Of a DNA stretch of 64,000 nucleotides, positions 41,941 to 52,973 are shown one piece after another. The number at the start of each line of letters is the position of its first letter. Within the stretch, counting starts at the first letter, position 1. Source of the stretch: Curtobacterium sp. MCJR17_020 (GTDB lineage Bacteria; Actinomycetota; Actinomycetes; Actinomycetales; Microbacteriaceae); NCBI RefSeq assembly GCF_003234365.2, contig NZ_CP126260.1, positions 1,798,001-1,862,000 on the forward strand. The letters are read 5' to 3'. The position numbers and the translations under genes are program-made. The notes under the pieces are model-generated. The model made no database searches, was not told the origin of the DNA, and worked only from the letters and a program-made list of their open reading frames with translations.

Positions 41941-44427
41941 CTACGCGTCGCCAGCGGTCCCGTCGAGCGCCGCGGCGCTCCCGCCGATCGAGCCGATGAC
42001 GGCCTCGAGCGGCGCACCCGACCCGTCACGCTTCGACAGCCAGTCGGGCAGGGTCCGCGCCGCGCCGTCCGTGCCGACCGCGTGCGGGGGAGCGATGCCC
42101 GCCCAGCCCACGGTGAGCCCGTCCTCGCCCTTCAGGAACGCGTGCGCCCGGACACCCTGGGTCGCCCGGCCCTTGGCGGGGAACTCGGACAGCGCGGAGA
42201 CCTTGGCGCGACCGGAGTCCGTGCCGGGCAGTGCCGTCGAGGTCGTGGACACCGTGGCGACCACGGCGTCGTCGGAACGGGCGACGGACCCGAACCAGAT
42301 CACCGAGGAACCGGACGCCAGCGCCATGCCCGCGACACCGCCGGCCGGCAACCCCTGAGCACGGACGCCGGACGCGGGGAAGCGCAGCAGCTGGGCGTTC
42401 GAGCTGATGAACACCAGGTCGTCGGACTCGGGTGCCTGGGCGGCACCGACCACCGCGTCGCCGGGCTTCAGGCCGATGGCGATGAACTCGGGCTTGTCGG
42501 GCCAGGTTCCGGGGACGACGCGCTTCACGACACCCTGCGCGGTCCCGATGGCGAGGGAGTCCGACGAGGCGCCGGACAGGTCGACGAGTGCAACGACCGT
42601 CTCGCCCTTGGTGAGCACCAGGAAGTCGGTGACCCGCACCCCGGCGTCGAGGCGGACCGCGGCGGGCGGCACCGCCGGCACGTCGACGGGGGAGAGCCGC
42701 AGGACCCGCCCGGTCGAGGTCAGCGCGCCGACCTGGCCCCGGACGGTGCTCACCACGGCGGACCGGACGGCGTCGTGCTTGGAGCGCTTCGGCACGCGGA
42801 CGATGCTGAGCTCCGACGTCGGGATGTCGACGCGGATGAGCCGTCCGGTGGTCGAGAGGAGCACGCGGCACGGCGAGTCGGCGACCTGGAGGGACTCCGG
42901 GTCGACCGCGGCCTTGCGACCGCCCTTGACGGGAGCGTCGGCCTCGGTGAGCAGCGTGCGGCGCGGGGTGGCGAATCTGTCGGACACCTCGGTGAGCTCG
43001 AGCGCGACCTGGGCACGCAGCCGTTCGTCGGACGCCAGCAGTTCTTCGAGGGCGGCGATGTCGGCGAGCAGCTGGTCGCGCTCGGACTCGAGCTCCATGC
43101 GCGAGAACTTCGTCAGGCGTCGGAGCCGCAGCTCGAGGATGTACTCGGCCTGCACCTCGGACAGGTCGAAGACGTCACGGAGCCGGCTCCGTGCGGCCTC
43201 GGAGTCGTCCGAGGTGCGGATGACCTGGATGACCTCGTCGATGTCGAGGATCGCGATGAGCAGTCCCTCGACCAGGTGCAGCCGCTCGCGGCGACGCGCG
43301 AGCCGGTACTCCGACCGCCGGGTGACGACCGAGAGGCGGTGCTGCACGTAGACGTCGAGCAGCTCGCGCAGCCCGAGGGTGCGGGGCGACCCGCCGACGA
43401 GTGCGACGTTGTTGATGCCGAAGCCGTCCTCGAGCGGGGTGTGCTTGTACAGCTGCTCGAGCACCGCCGTGGGGTTGAAGCCGCTCTTGATGCCGATGAC
43501 GAGCCGGAGCCCGTGGTTGCGGTCGGTCAGGTCGTTGACGTCCGAGATGCCGACGAGCTTCTTGGACTGGACGCCGTCCTTGATCTTCTCGATGACGCGC
43601 TCGGGACCGACCAGGTACGGCAGCTCGGTGACGACGAGTCCGACCTTGCGCGGGGTGAGGTTCTCGACGCTCACCTTCGAGCGCGTACGGAACGTGCCGC
43701 GCCCGGTGGCGTAGGCGTCGCGGACCCCGGAGAGCCCGACGATGGTGCCGCCGGAGGGCAGGTCCGGCCCCGGCACGAACTCCATCAGCTCTTCGAGGGT
43801 GGCCTGCGGGTTCATCAGCAGGTGCTTCGCGGCCTCGACCACCTCGCCCAGGTTGTGCGGCGCCATGTTCGTCGCCATGCCGACCGCGATGCCGGACGCG
43901 CCGTTGACGAGCAGGTTCGGGAACGCCGCCGGCAGCACGCCGGGCTGCATGATCTGGTTGTCGTAGTTCGGGACGAAGTCGACGACGTCCTCGCCGAGGC
44001 CCTCGGTCATGGCCATCGACGGTTCGGCCAGGCGTGCCTCGGTGTACCGGGCTGCAGCGGGACCGTCGTCGAGCGACCCGAAGTTGCCGTGGCCGTCGAT
44101 CAGCGGCACGCGCATCGTGAACGGCTGCGCCATCCGCACCAGGGCGTCGTAGATCGCGCCGTCGCCGTGCGGGTGCAGCTTGCCCATCACCTCGCCGGTG
44201 ACGCGGGCGCTCTTGACGTGCCCGCGGTCGGGCCGCAGGCCCATCTCGGCCATCTGGTACAGGATGCGCCGCTGGACGGGCTTCAGGCCGTCGCGCGCAT
44301 CGGGCAGCGCCCGCGAGTAGATGACGGAGTACGCGTACTCGAGGAAGGAGCCCTGCATCTCCTCGGAGACGTCGACGTCCTCGATGCGCTCACCGTCGGG
44401 CAGGCCGACTGCGTCCGTGCGTGCCAT
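41941..44427 (-). CDS. parC: DNA topoisomerase IV subunit A (GyrA-like)
   Basis: The 828-aa breakage-reunion subunit has its active-site Tyr128 in AAARYTEARLA. The quinolone-resistance region reads HPHGDGAIYDALVRMAQ (85-101), with Gly90 where E. coli GyrA has Ser83. A coiled coil near QRRSEYRLARRRERL and a C-terminal beta-pinwheel (about 500-810) follow. ATG at 44427 has AAAGG 5 nt upstream; a longer open frame continues to 44745 but overlaps the divergent phosphodiesterase gene. It works with the ParE-type protein from 39652. Confidence 0.93.
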   Translation of the reverse strand: MARTDAVGLPDGERIEDVDVSEEMQGSFLEYAYSVIYSRALPDARDGLKPVQRRILYQMAEMGLRPDRGHVKSARVTGEVMGKLHPHGDGAIYDALVRMAQPFTMRVPLIDGHGNFGSLDDGPAAARYTEARLAEPSMAMTEGLGEDVVDFVPNYDNQIMQPGVLPAAFPNLLVNGASGIAVGMATNMAPHNLGEVVEAAKHLLMNPQATLEELMEFVPGPDLPSGGTIVGLSGVRDAYATGRGTFRTRSKVSVENLTPRKVGLVVTELPYLVGPERVIEKIKDGVQSKKLVGISDVNDLTDRNHGLRLVIGIKSGFNPTAVLEQLYKHTPLEDGFGINNVALVGGSPRTLGLRELLDVYVQHRLSVVTRRSEYRLARRRERLHLVEGLLIAILDIDEVIQVIRTSDDSEAARSRLRDVFDLSEVQAEYILELRLRRLTKFSRMELESERDQLLADIAALEELLASDERLRAQVALELTEVSDRFATPRRTLLTEADAPVKGGRKAAVDPESLQVADSPCRVLLSTTGRLIRVDIPTSELSIVRVPKRSKHDAVRSAVVSTVRGQVGALTSTGRVLRLSPVDVPAVPPAAVRLDAGVRVTDFLVLTKGETVVALVDLSGASSDSLAIGTAQGVVKRVVPGTWPDKPEFIAIGLKPGDAVVGAAQAPESDDLVFISSNAQLLRFPASGVRAQGLPAGGVAGMALASGSSVIWFGSVARSDDAVVATVSTTSTALPGTDSGRAKVSALSEFPAKGRATQGVRAHAFLKGEDGLTVGWAGIAPPHAVGTDGAARTLPDWLSKRDGSGAPLEAVIGSIGGSAAALDGTAGDA

Positions 44428-44453
44428 GGCACCTTTCTGGAAGACTCGTTGGA

Positions 44454-45620
44454 ATGGGAACCAGCGTACCGACGGCCCCCGACGCCGCCGCCAACCTCGC
44501 CGACGTCTTCCCGAGTTGCCTCGTCGCACTCGGGGCTGCGGACGGCGCGTGGTCGCGTGACCACGGCCTGGAGGCCCGGATCGCCCTCCGTCCCGCCCGT
44601 TCCGCGATCGTCGTCCTGGTCGACGGCCTCGGGAGCGCCGCGCTGTCGGCTCGCGCCGGGCACGCCCGCTGGCTGACGGCCGCGAAGGGGTCCGGCACCG
44701 CGAAGAAACTGCGCAGCGGGTTCCCGACCACGACGGCCGCGGCACTGAGCACCCTGACCACCGGACGGTCGCCCGGCACGCACGGCATCGTCGGCTACAG
44801 CGGCTGGAACCCGGACACCGGCGCCGTGATGAACCTGCTCGGCGGGTGGGACACCGAGGTCCCCGCGGACTGGTTCCTCACCGAGACGCTCTTCACCCGC
44901 GCCGCGGAGCTCGGCGTCGACCCCGTCGTCGTCGGCCCCGACCGGTACCGGGCGTCGGGCATGACCGCGAACGTCCTCGGCGGCGCACGGTACGTGTCGG
45001 CGGACACGATCCCGGAGCGCATCGACGCCGCCCTGGCCGAGACCGCAACCGGGCGGTCGCTCGTGTACCTGTACGTGCCGGAGCTCGACTCGATCGGCCA
45101 CAAGTCCGGGTGGCAGTCCGACCGGTGGACGGCCACGCTCGAGCTGCTCGACGGTGAACTCGCCCGCCTCGACGCCGGCGGTGCGCCGGACGTCGGCGTC
45201 CTGGTCACCGCGGACCACGGTGTGCTCGACGTGCCCGACCACGCGAACATCGCCATCGACCCGCTCCTGTTGACGGACGTCGTCGGGGTGGCGGGCGATC
45301 CGCGGTGTCGTCAGCTCACGGTGGCGCCGGGCACCGACGTCCGCGGGCTCGTCGGGGCGTTCCGGGCGCGCTACGGCAAGAAGGCGTACGTCGCGAGCCG
45401 CGACGAGGCGATCGCCGCCGGGTGGTTCGGTGCGGTCTCGCCGCAGGTGGTCCCGCGCATCGGCGACGTCATCGTCGTGGCACGCGGGTCGTGGGCGTTC
45501 AACGACGACCGCGCGCTGCGCGACGGCGAGGTCCCGAAGCGCATGATCGGCCAGCACGGCGCGATGACCGACGAGGAGACGTTCGTCCCGCTGCGGCTCG
45601 CCGGCGCGTTCGCGCAGTAG
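44454..45620 (+). CDS. Type I phosphodiesterase/nucleotide pyrophosphatase family protein
   Basis: The 388-aa alkaline-phosphatase-superfamily enzyme has metal and nucleophile motifs in order: VVLVDGLG (about residue 52), FPTTTAAALSTLTTG with the nucleophilic Thr (about 87-101), PELDSIGHKSG (about 212) and TADHGV (about 250), with a closing QHGAMTDEE. No signal peptide is visible, so it appears cytoplasmic. It is divergent from parC, with 26 bp between starts. A weak -10 (AAGACT, 44441-44446) lies 7 nt before the ATG. Substrate unknown; probably a phosphodiester or pyrophosphate. Confidence 0.87.
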   Translation: MGTSVPTAPDAAANLADVFPSCLVALGAADGAWSRDHGLEARIALRPARSAIVVLVDGLGSAALSARAGHARWLTAAKGSGTAKKLRSGFPTTTAAALSTLTTGRSPGTHGIVGYSGWNPDTGAVMNLLGGWDTEVPADWFLTETLFTRAAELGVDPVVVGPDRYRASGMTANVLGGARYVSADTIPERIDAALAETATGRSLVYLYVPELDSIGHKSGWQSDRWTATLELLDGELARLDAGGAPDVGVLVTADHGVLDVPDHANIAIDPLLLTDVVGVAGDPRCRQLTVAPGTDVRGLVGAFRARYGKKAYVASRDEAIAAGWFGAVSPQVVPRIGDVIVVARGSWAFNDDRALRDGEVPKRMIGQHGAMTDEETFVPLRLAGAFAQ

Positions 45621-45648
45621 CAGCCGGCTGCGGATCAGTCCGAGCTGA

Positions 45649-46683
45649 TCAAGCCGGGTCCTCCGGGCGGGTGCCGAAGACGATCTCGTCCCAGCTCGGC
45701 ATCGACCGGCGGTTGCGCTTCTTGCGCTCCGCACGGCCCTCTGCTTCGGGCGCTGACGCCGGACGGGCGTCGGCGGACGGCGGCACGGTGTCGCCCTCGG
45801 GCTCGTCCTCGAACCCCTGCAGCGGGATGTCGACGACGCTGATCGAGGTGCCGCGGGCCGGCTCGTCACGCTGCTCGCCGAACGATGCGGCCTCGCGCTC
45901 CCCGCGGCGGCGGCGCAGCGCCTCGAGCAGGTCGGCGGTCTCGTTGCCGGGTGCGCGCTCCTCGACGGCCGCCTGACCGATGCGGGGCAGCGGTGCACGG
46001 AGCGGGGCGCGGTCGGGGACGTCGGGGTTCGTGACGGCCTCGTCCTCTTCCTCGACGCGGAAGGCGCCGGAGTCGAAGCGGGTGCCGTCGTCGTCCTGCT
46101 GCTCGTACTCCACGGCGCGCAGGCGGGGCGCGATGCCCTCGTCGTCGGTGTGCGAGAGCCGGTGCGCGTCGCCGTTGTCCGGCACGAGCGTCGACGTCTT
46201 CGGGTCGAAGCGCCACTGGGCGTCGTGCTCGACCTCGGCCGCGGTGTAGCGGACCCGGACCTGCCAACCGCTCTCCGGGTGCTTCCACGAGCCCCAGCTG
46301 ATCGCGGTGGCTTCGCCGGCCTCGAGCTTCGCGGTGATCGCCGCGCCGAAGGTGTCGGGGGCCTCGTCGTCGACCGGGGTCACCGGGACGCGGTGCGAGG
46401 CGTCGAGGACGAACGCGCGCTCGGCGAGCACCGGGCCCTCGAAGCGTCGGACGTACTCGACGTCGACGTCGAGCGCGGCCGCGACGTCGACGGCGTCGGC
46501 ACCGCCACGGATGCGTGCCTGGACGTCCTTGGGGGAGACCCGCTTCTGCGGACCGGCGTCGGGGTTGGCCTGACGGACCTGCCCCGGCAGCGAGGACGTG
46601 ACGGGCAACCGGAACTCGGTACCGCCGTCGGTCGCCAGGAGGAGTGCGCCTGCCTCGACTCCGATGACTCTCACGTCTTGCAT
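45649..46683 (-). CDS. sepH: Septation protein SepH
   Basis: The 344-aa protein has the actinobacterial SepH/DUF3071 layout. A globular N-terminal domain (about residues 1-170, with a helix-turn-helix-like VSPKDVQARIRGGADAVDVAAAL) is followed by an acidic linker and the conserved tail RRSMPSWDEIVFG. In Streptomyces and mycobacteria SepH binds FtsZ and promotes filament bundling at division septa. A GGAAGG ribosome site lies 8 nt before the ATG. It is divergent from DUF4193 across a 267-bp gap. Confidence 0.93.
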   Translation of the reverse strand: MQDVRVIGVEAGALLLATDGGTEFRLPVTSSLPGQVRQANPDAGPQKRVSPKDVQARIRGGADAVDVAAALDVDVEYVRRFEGPVLAERAFVLDASHRVPVTPVDDEAPDTFGAAITAKLEAGEATAISWGSWKHPESGWQVRVRYTAAEVEHDAQWRFDPKTSTLVPDNGDAHRLSHTDDEGIAPRLRAVEYEQQDDDGTRFDSGAFRVEEEDEAVTNPDVPDRAPLRAPLPRIGQAAVEERAPGNETADLLEALRRRRGEREAASFGEQRDEPARGTSISVVDIPLQGFEDEPEGDTVPPSADARPASAPEAEGRAERKKRNRRSMPSWDEIVFGTRPEDPA

Positions 46684-46868
46684 GGTCCAGCCTTCCCAGC
46701 GTCGCGTACGGTCGTGCGTCGTACCCCGTGAGTATGCAGTGGTCGCGGACGGTTTCCACGGAGGCGCACGGGCGTGCCGCGGAGTCTGCGCATCAGTGGC
46801 GACGGGTGTCGGGAATGTCCCGATCCGGTCACGGGTTGCAGCGCCGTGACGACCCGCCGCAGATCTCG

Positions 46869-46898
46869 GTTTGCACTCTGGCGGGACGTAGTGCAAAC
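46869..46898. promoter_or_regulatory. 9-bp inverted repeat GTTTGCACT-N12-AGTGCAAAC
   Basis: Perfect arms at 46869-46877 and 46890-46898 in the divergent sepH/DUF4193 region, about 50 bp before the DUF4193 start. It looks like an operator. The arms resemble CIRCE half sites (TTAGCACTC), but the spacing and sequence differ, so the regulator is unknown. Confidence 0.5.
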
Positions 46899-46950
46899 TG
46901 TCGCCGCCGATCACCCGGCGACGACCTCTCGATACGAGAAATGGATGGGC

Positions 46951-47250
46951 ATGGCCACCGATTACGACGCCCCCCGGAAGACCGATGACAACTCCGATTC
47001 GGAGTCGATCGAGGCCCTCAAGGAGCGCGTTCCCGACAAGATGTCGGGGGTCGTCGACGATGATTCGGACAACCCCGGCAGCTTCGAACTCGCCGGGCAG
47101 GACCTGAGCGACGTCGACCTCGACGTCGTGGTGCTGCCCCCGCAGGTCGATGAGTTCACCTGCGTCGAGTGCTTCCTCGTGAAGCACCGCTCCCAGCTCG
47201 ACCACGAGTCGAAGCTCGGGCCGGTCTGCGCGGAATGCGCAGCGCTGTAG
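46951..47250 (+). CDS. DUF4193 protein
   Basis: The 99-aa, very acidic actinobacterial protein has a C-terminal zinc-type knuckle: TCVECFLVKHRSQLD (about residues 70-84) and GPVCAECAAL at the end, giving two CxxC pairs. The front ATDYDAPR is the family signature. Function unknown; it is conserved next to DUF3093 and dut. The ribosome site is weak (GGATGG), and TACGAG near 46933 could be the -10. Confidence 0.92.
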   Translation: MATDYDAPRKTDDNSDSESIEALKERVPDKMSGVVDDDSDNPGSFELAGQDLSDVDLDVVVLPPQVDEFTCVECFLVKHRSQLDHESKLGPVCAECAAL

Positions 47251-47286
47251 CGGACACAGCCGCGGCGCTCTCGACGCACCGATCAC

Positions 47287-47322
47287 CGAAGGCCCCGCAT
47301 CCTCCAGGATGCGGGGCCTTCG
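47287..47322. terminator. 17-bp hairpin between DUF4193 and DUF3093 genes
   Basis: CGAAGGCCCCGCATCCT (47287-47303) pairs with 47306-47322. A partial family A palindrome (GGGCGGAC... GGGCCTCCCGTCCGCCC, 47335-47366) follows, closing the leftward DUF3093 transcript. Confidence 0.85.
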
Positions 47323-47377
47323 TCGTACGGTGCGGGGCGGACGCGCGCCGGGCCTCCCGTCCGCCCGTCGCGGTCCG

Positions 47378-47809
47378 TCAGGACCGGAGCGCCTCGACCA
47401 CCTTGGTGGGCTGCCGGACGCTGACCAGCCAGTAGGGCGTCGGGTCGGCGTCGTCGCGGACCTCGACCTTGACGACCCCGCGCACGTAGCCGCGGAAGAG
47501 CGTCCACGCTCGTGCGTCGAGCTTCGGGCCGCGCTGCGTGGTCGCCTCGGCGCCCTCGAACGCCTCGACGCTGCCGACGAGTGCGCGGGGGAGGTGCGCC
47601 TTGCCGGCGCGGAACTCGCTGTCCGTGACCTCGATGGTGGGTGCGAGTGCCCACAGGAGCACGAGGACGCCGAGCTCCATGCCGATCGCCACGAGCACAC
47701 CGGCGAGCACGCTGATGGGCAGGAACACGAGCAGGGTGGCGGGGATGACGAGCGCCGTCGCCAGGTACAGGGCGGGCGGGGCCCAGAGTCGTTCGCGGTA
47801 CAGGGTCAC
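47378..47809 (-). CDS. DUF3093 membrane protein
   Basis: The 143-aa protein starts YRERLWAPP, the DUF3093 signature, followed by two transmembrane helices (about residues 13-55). A cytoplasmic domain with GPKLDARAWTLFRGYV comes next. Function unknown; it is an actinobacterial core gene beside dut. The GTG at 47809 is chosen by family N-terminus; no clear ribosome site or leaderless -10 is seen, so the start is less certain than the gene. Confidence 0.88.
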   Translation of the reverse strand: MTLYRERLWAPPALYLATALVIPATLLVFLPISVLAGVLVAIGMELGVLVLLWALAPTIEVTDSEFRAGKAHLPRALVGSVEAFEGAEATTQRGPKLDARAWTLFRGYVRGVVKVEVRDDADPTPYWLVSVRQPTKVVEALRS

Positions 47810-47875
47810 GGGTCCATTCGACCACGACTCGGGGCAGGTCACGGTCGGGTCACGTCTCTGCACTACCCTCGACAC

Positions 47876-48367
47876 GTGACCGAACCAGTCGACGTCCTCT
47901 GGACCGGGGAGAACCGCCCCGGACACGCCCACCCCGGCGACGCCGGTGCCGACCTCGTCTCGACCGAGGCCTTCGTGCTGCAGCCGGGCGAGCGCCACCT
48001 GGCCGCGACCGGACTGCGGATCGCGCTCCCCGAGGGGTACGCCGCGTTCGTGGTCCCGCGCAGCGGGCTCGCCGCCAAGCACGGCATCACCATCGTCAAC
48101 AGCCCGGGCACGGTCGACTCCGGGTACCGCGGGGAGATCAAGGTCTCGCTGCTCAACACCGACCGGTCCGAGCCGTACGAGGTGCACGTGGGTGACCGCA
48201 TCGCACAGCTGATCGTCATGCCCGTGCCGCGGGTGACCTACACGCACGTCGAGGAACTCCCCGACAGCGTCCGGGGCCAGGGTGGCTTCGGCTCGTCCGG
48301 CTACGGTGACCGGAGCGGTGCCGTGACCGGCGCCGCCGATGATGTTCAGGAAGGAACGCGCGCATGA
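47876..48367 (+). CDS. dut: dUTP diphosphatase
   Basis: This 163-aa trimeric dUTPase hydrolyses dUTP to dUMP, keeping uracil out of DNA and feeding thymidylate synthesis. The five motifs appear in order: HPGDAGADL, VPRSGLAAKHG, NSPGTVDSGYRGEI, GDRIAQLIV and RGQGGFGSSG. GTG at 47876 is 6 nt after TACCCT (47864-47869), so leaderless. The stop overlaps the DUF3710 start (ATGA). Confidence 0.97.
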   Translation: MTEPVDVLWTGENRPGHAHPGDAGADLVSTEAFVLQPGERHLAATGLRIALPEGYAAFVVPRSGLAAKHGITIVNSPGTVDSGYRGEIKVSLLNTDRSEPYEVHVGDRIAQLIVMPVPRVTYTHVEELPDSVRGQGGFGSSGYGDRSGAVTGAADDVQEGTRA

Positions 48368-49101
48368 AGTTCGGTCGACGCAAGCGTGACGAGGGCGAGG
48401 TGGCCGAGGTCGAGGTGGCCGAGGCCGTCGCCGACGAGGTCGAGATCGCGGACACGACCCCCGAGGTCGACATCGCGACGGACGCCGACGCGGACCTCGA
48501 CGAGGTCGACGGGGTCGCCCCGACGGACAAGTCCGCACCCGAGGACCGTGCCGAGAACGGCCCGCACGACGAGACCGAGGCGAACCTGGTCCGTCCGTAC
48601 GTCGACCTGGGCGGCGTCAAGGTCCTGCCGCGCGAGGGCCTGCACCTGCGCCTCGAGGTCGAGGAGGGCTCACAGCGCGTCGTCGCGGTCGGGCTCGACT
48701 ACGACGACTCGACGCTGCAGGTCCAGCCGTTCGCCGCACCCCGCTCGACAGGTCTGTGGCACGAGATCCGCGCACAGATCGCCGAGCAGATCGAGCGCCA
48801 GGGCGGTGTCGTGACCGAGGTCGACGGCCCGTTCGGCCCCGAGCTCCGTGCGTCCGTGCCCGTCGCGGTCGACGGGGACGGCGGCACCGCCGGCGTCCGG
48901 CCGGCCCGCTTCGTCGGCGTCGACGGCCCGCGCTGGTTCCTGCGCGGCGTGATCGCCGGCAAGGCCGCCGAGCAGCCCGACGACGCGAGCGAGATCGAGG
49001 AGCTGTTCCGCACCGTCGTCGTCGTGCGCGGCACGACGCCGATGCCGCCGCGCGACCTCATCCCGCTGCACATGCCGAAGTCGACGCAGACCGCGATCTG
49101 A
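48364..49101 (+). CDS. DUF3710 protein
   Basis: The 245-aa protein has a basic N-terminus, a long acidic low-complexity region (about residues 10-70) and the conserved DUF3710 domain (VDLGGVKVLPREGLHLRLE to the end, with PRWFLRGVIAG). Function unknown. Coupled to dut by a 4-bp overlap, as in other actinobacteria (M. tuberculosis Rv2696c type). Confidence 0.92.
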   Translation: MKFGRRKRDEGEVAEVEVAEAVADEVEIADTTPEVDIATDADADLDEVDGVAPTDKSAPEDRAENGPHDETEANLVRPYVDLGGVKVLPREGLHLRLEVEEGSQRVVAVGLDYDDSTLQVQPFAAPRSTGLWHEIRAQIAEQIERQGGVVTEVDGPFGPELRASVPVAVDGDGGTAGVRPARFVGVDGPRWFLRGVIAGKAAEQPDDASEIEELFRTVVVVRGTTPMPPRDLIPLHMPKSTQTAI

Positions 49102-49126
49102 CGACCTGACCCGCCCTGGAGGCACG

Positions 49127-49918
49127 GTGCCGGAACACGACGACACCCACCGACCCGAGACGGCCGGGTCCGAAGCCGTGCCCGCGTCCGCTGGGAGCCC
49201 TGACGCTGCGTCGGCTGCGCCGTCGTTCTCATCGCAGTTCCGCGACGCGGTGCAGAACGCGGGCATCGCCCGCGTCGCCCCTGGCGAGGCGCCCTCCGGG
49301 CGCGCCCTGCTCGGAGCGGTCGGCGGGATCCGCGGGCTCGCCGAGTCGGTGCTGCCCGGGTTCGCGTTCCTCGTCGTCTACGCGATCACGAAGGAGCTCG
49401 TGCCGAGCGTCGTGATCCCCGTCGTCGTCGGCCTGGTGTTCGTCGTGCTCCGCCTGGTGCAGCGACAGTCGCTGACGATGTCCTTCGCGGGCATCCTCGG
49501 CGTCGCGGTGTCGGCCGGCCTCGCGCTCATCACCGGACGCGCCGAGAGCAACTTCATCCCGGGCATCATCATCAACTCGGTGTGGTTGGTCGGGCTCCTG
49601 GTGTCGCTGGCCGTCCGCTGGCCGCTCATCGGTCTGGTCGTCGGGTTCCTCCTGCCGGCGAACGAGGACGGCTCGCACGTCGACTGGCGCGCCGACCCGG
49701 TCAAGCGCCGCGTGCTGACGGTCGCCACCTGGATCTGGGTCGGGCTCTTCGCACTCCGCCTGGCCGTCGAGGTGCCGCTCTACCTCACCGCGCAGGTCGA
49801 GCTGCTCGCCGGCCTCAAGCTCATCCTCGGTGTCCCGCTCTACGCCGCCGTGCTCTGGGTCACGTGGCTGCTGGTGCGCACCGTGTTCGTGCGGAGGGAC
49901 GACGCCGCCACGGTGTAG
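49127..49918 (+). CDS. DUF3159 membrane protein
   Basis: The 263-aa protein has a disordered N-terminal tail (about residues 1-60) and about six transmembrane helices, with GGIRGLAESVLPGFAF at the domain start. Function unknown; it usually follows DUF3710. GTG at 49127 has GGAGG 6 nt upstream. Its stop codon TAG forms the first bases of the aconitase -10 (TAGAGT). Confidence 0.9.
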   Translation: MPEHDDTHRPETAGSEAVPASAGSPDAASAAPSFSSQFRDAVQNAGIARVAPGEAPSGRALLGAVGGIRGLAESVLPGFAFLVVYAITKELVPSVVIPVVVGLVFVVLRLVQRQSLTMSFAGILGVAVSAGLALITGRAESNFIPGIIINSVWLVGLLVSLAVRWPLIGLVVGFLLPANEDGSHVDWRADPVKRRVLTVATWIWVGLFALRLAVEVPLYLTAQVELLAGLKLILGVPLYAAVLWVTWLLVRTVFVRRDDAATV

Positions 49919-49937
49919 AGTTGTCTCGACATCAAGA
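49916..49937 (+). promoter_or_regulatory. Aconitase promoter with dyad TCTCGA-N2-TCAAGA
   Basis: TAGAGT (49916-49921) is a good -10. TCTCGACATCAAGA (49924-49937), a 6-2-6 dyad with one mismatched pair, lies just downstream over the expected transcription start. An operator there would repress. On the other strand it reads TCTTGATGTCGAGA, a MarR-type layout; Streptomyces TamR, a MarR protein, controls aconitase, but I cannot check its motif. Confidence 0.6.
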
Positions 49938-50047
49938 GACTTTCCCGTCCGGCGCTCCGGCGTCAGCGGGATTAGGTTTGCCTTGCTGGTGGGACGGACC
50001 ACGGCCCGCGATGATGAGGGCAAACCGATCAGTAGGGAGGCGGCACG

Positions 50048-52864
<2,817 letters not shown>

Positions 52865-52881
52865 CGCGACCCGGATACTGC

Positions 52882-52917
52882 CTGGAGGCGCGGTGCCAGC
52901 TGGCACCGCGCCTCCAG
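52882..52917. repeat. 36-bp perfect palindrome, family A
   Basis: CTGGAGGCGCGGTGCCAG (52882-52899) is followed at once by its exact reverse complement. It starts 18 nt past the acnA stop and precedes the dxs -10 (TAGAGT, near 52938), so it probably terminates acnA. Confidence 0.9.
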
Positions 52918-52973
52918 TCCGTTCTGTCCCCACGCGCATAGAGTGGGCCGACAGCCCCACGAAAGGAGCGCCC

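Noticed and set aside
46869..46898. CIRCE/HrcA site
   Set aside because: Arms differ from TTAGCACTC/GAGTGCTAA and the spacer is not 9 nt.
49971..49989. TTAGGTTTGCCTTGC before acnA as a DtxR/IdeR box
   Set aside because: Only the left half matches the consensus; the right half (AACCTAA) is missing.
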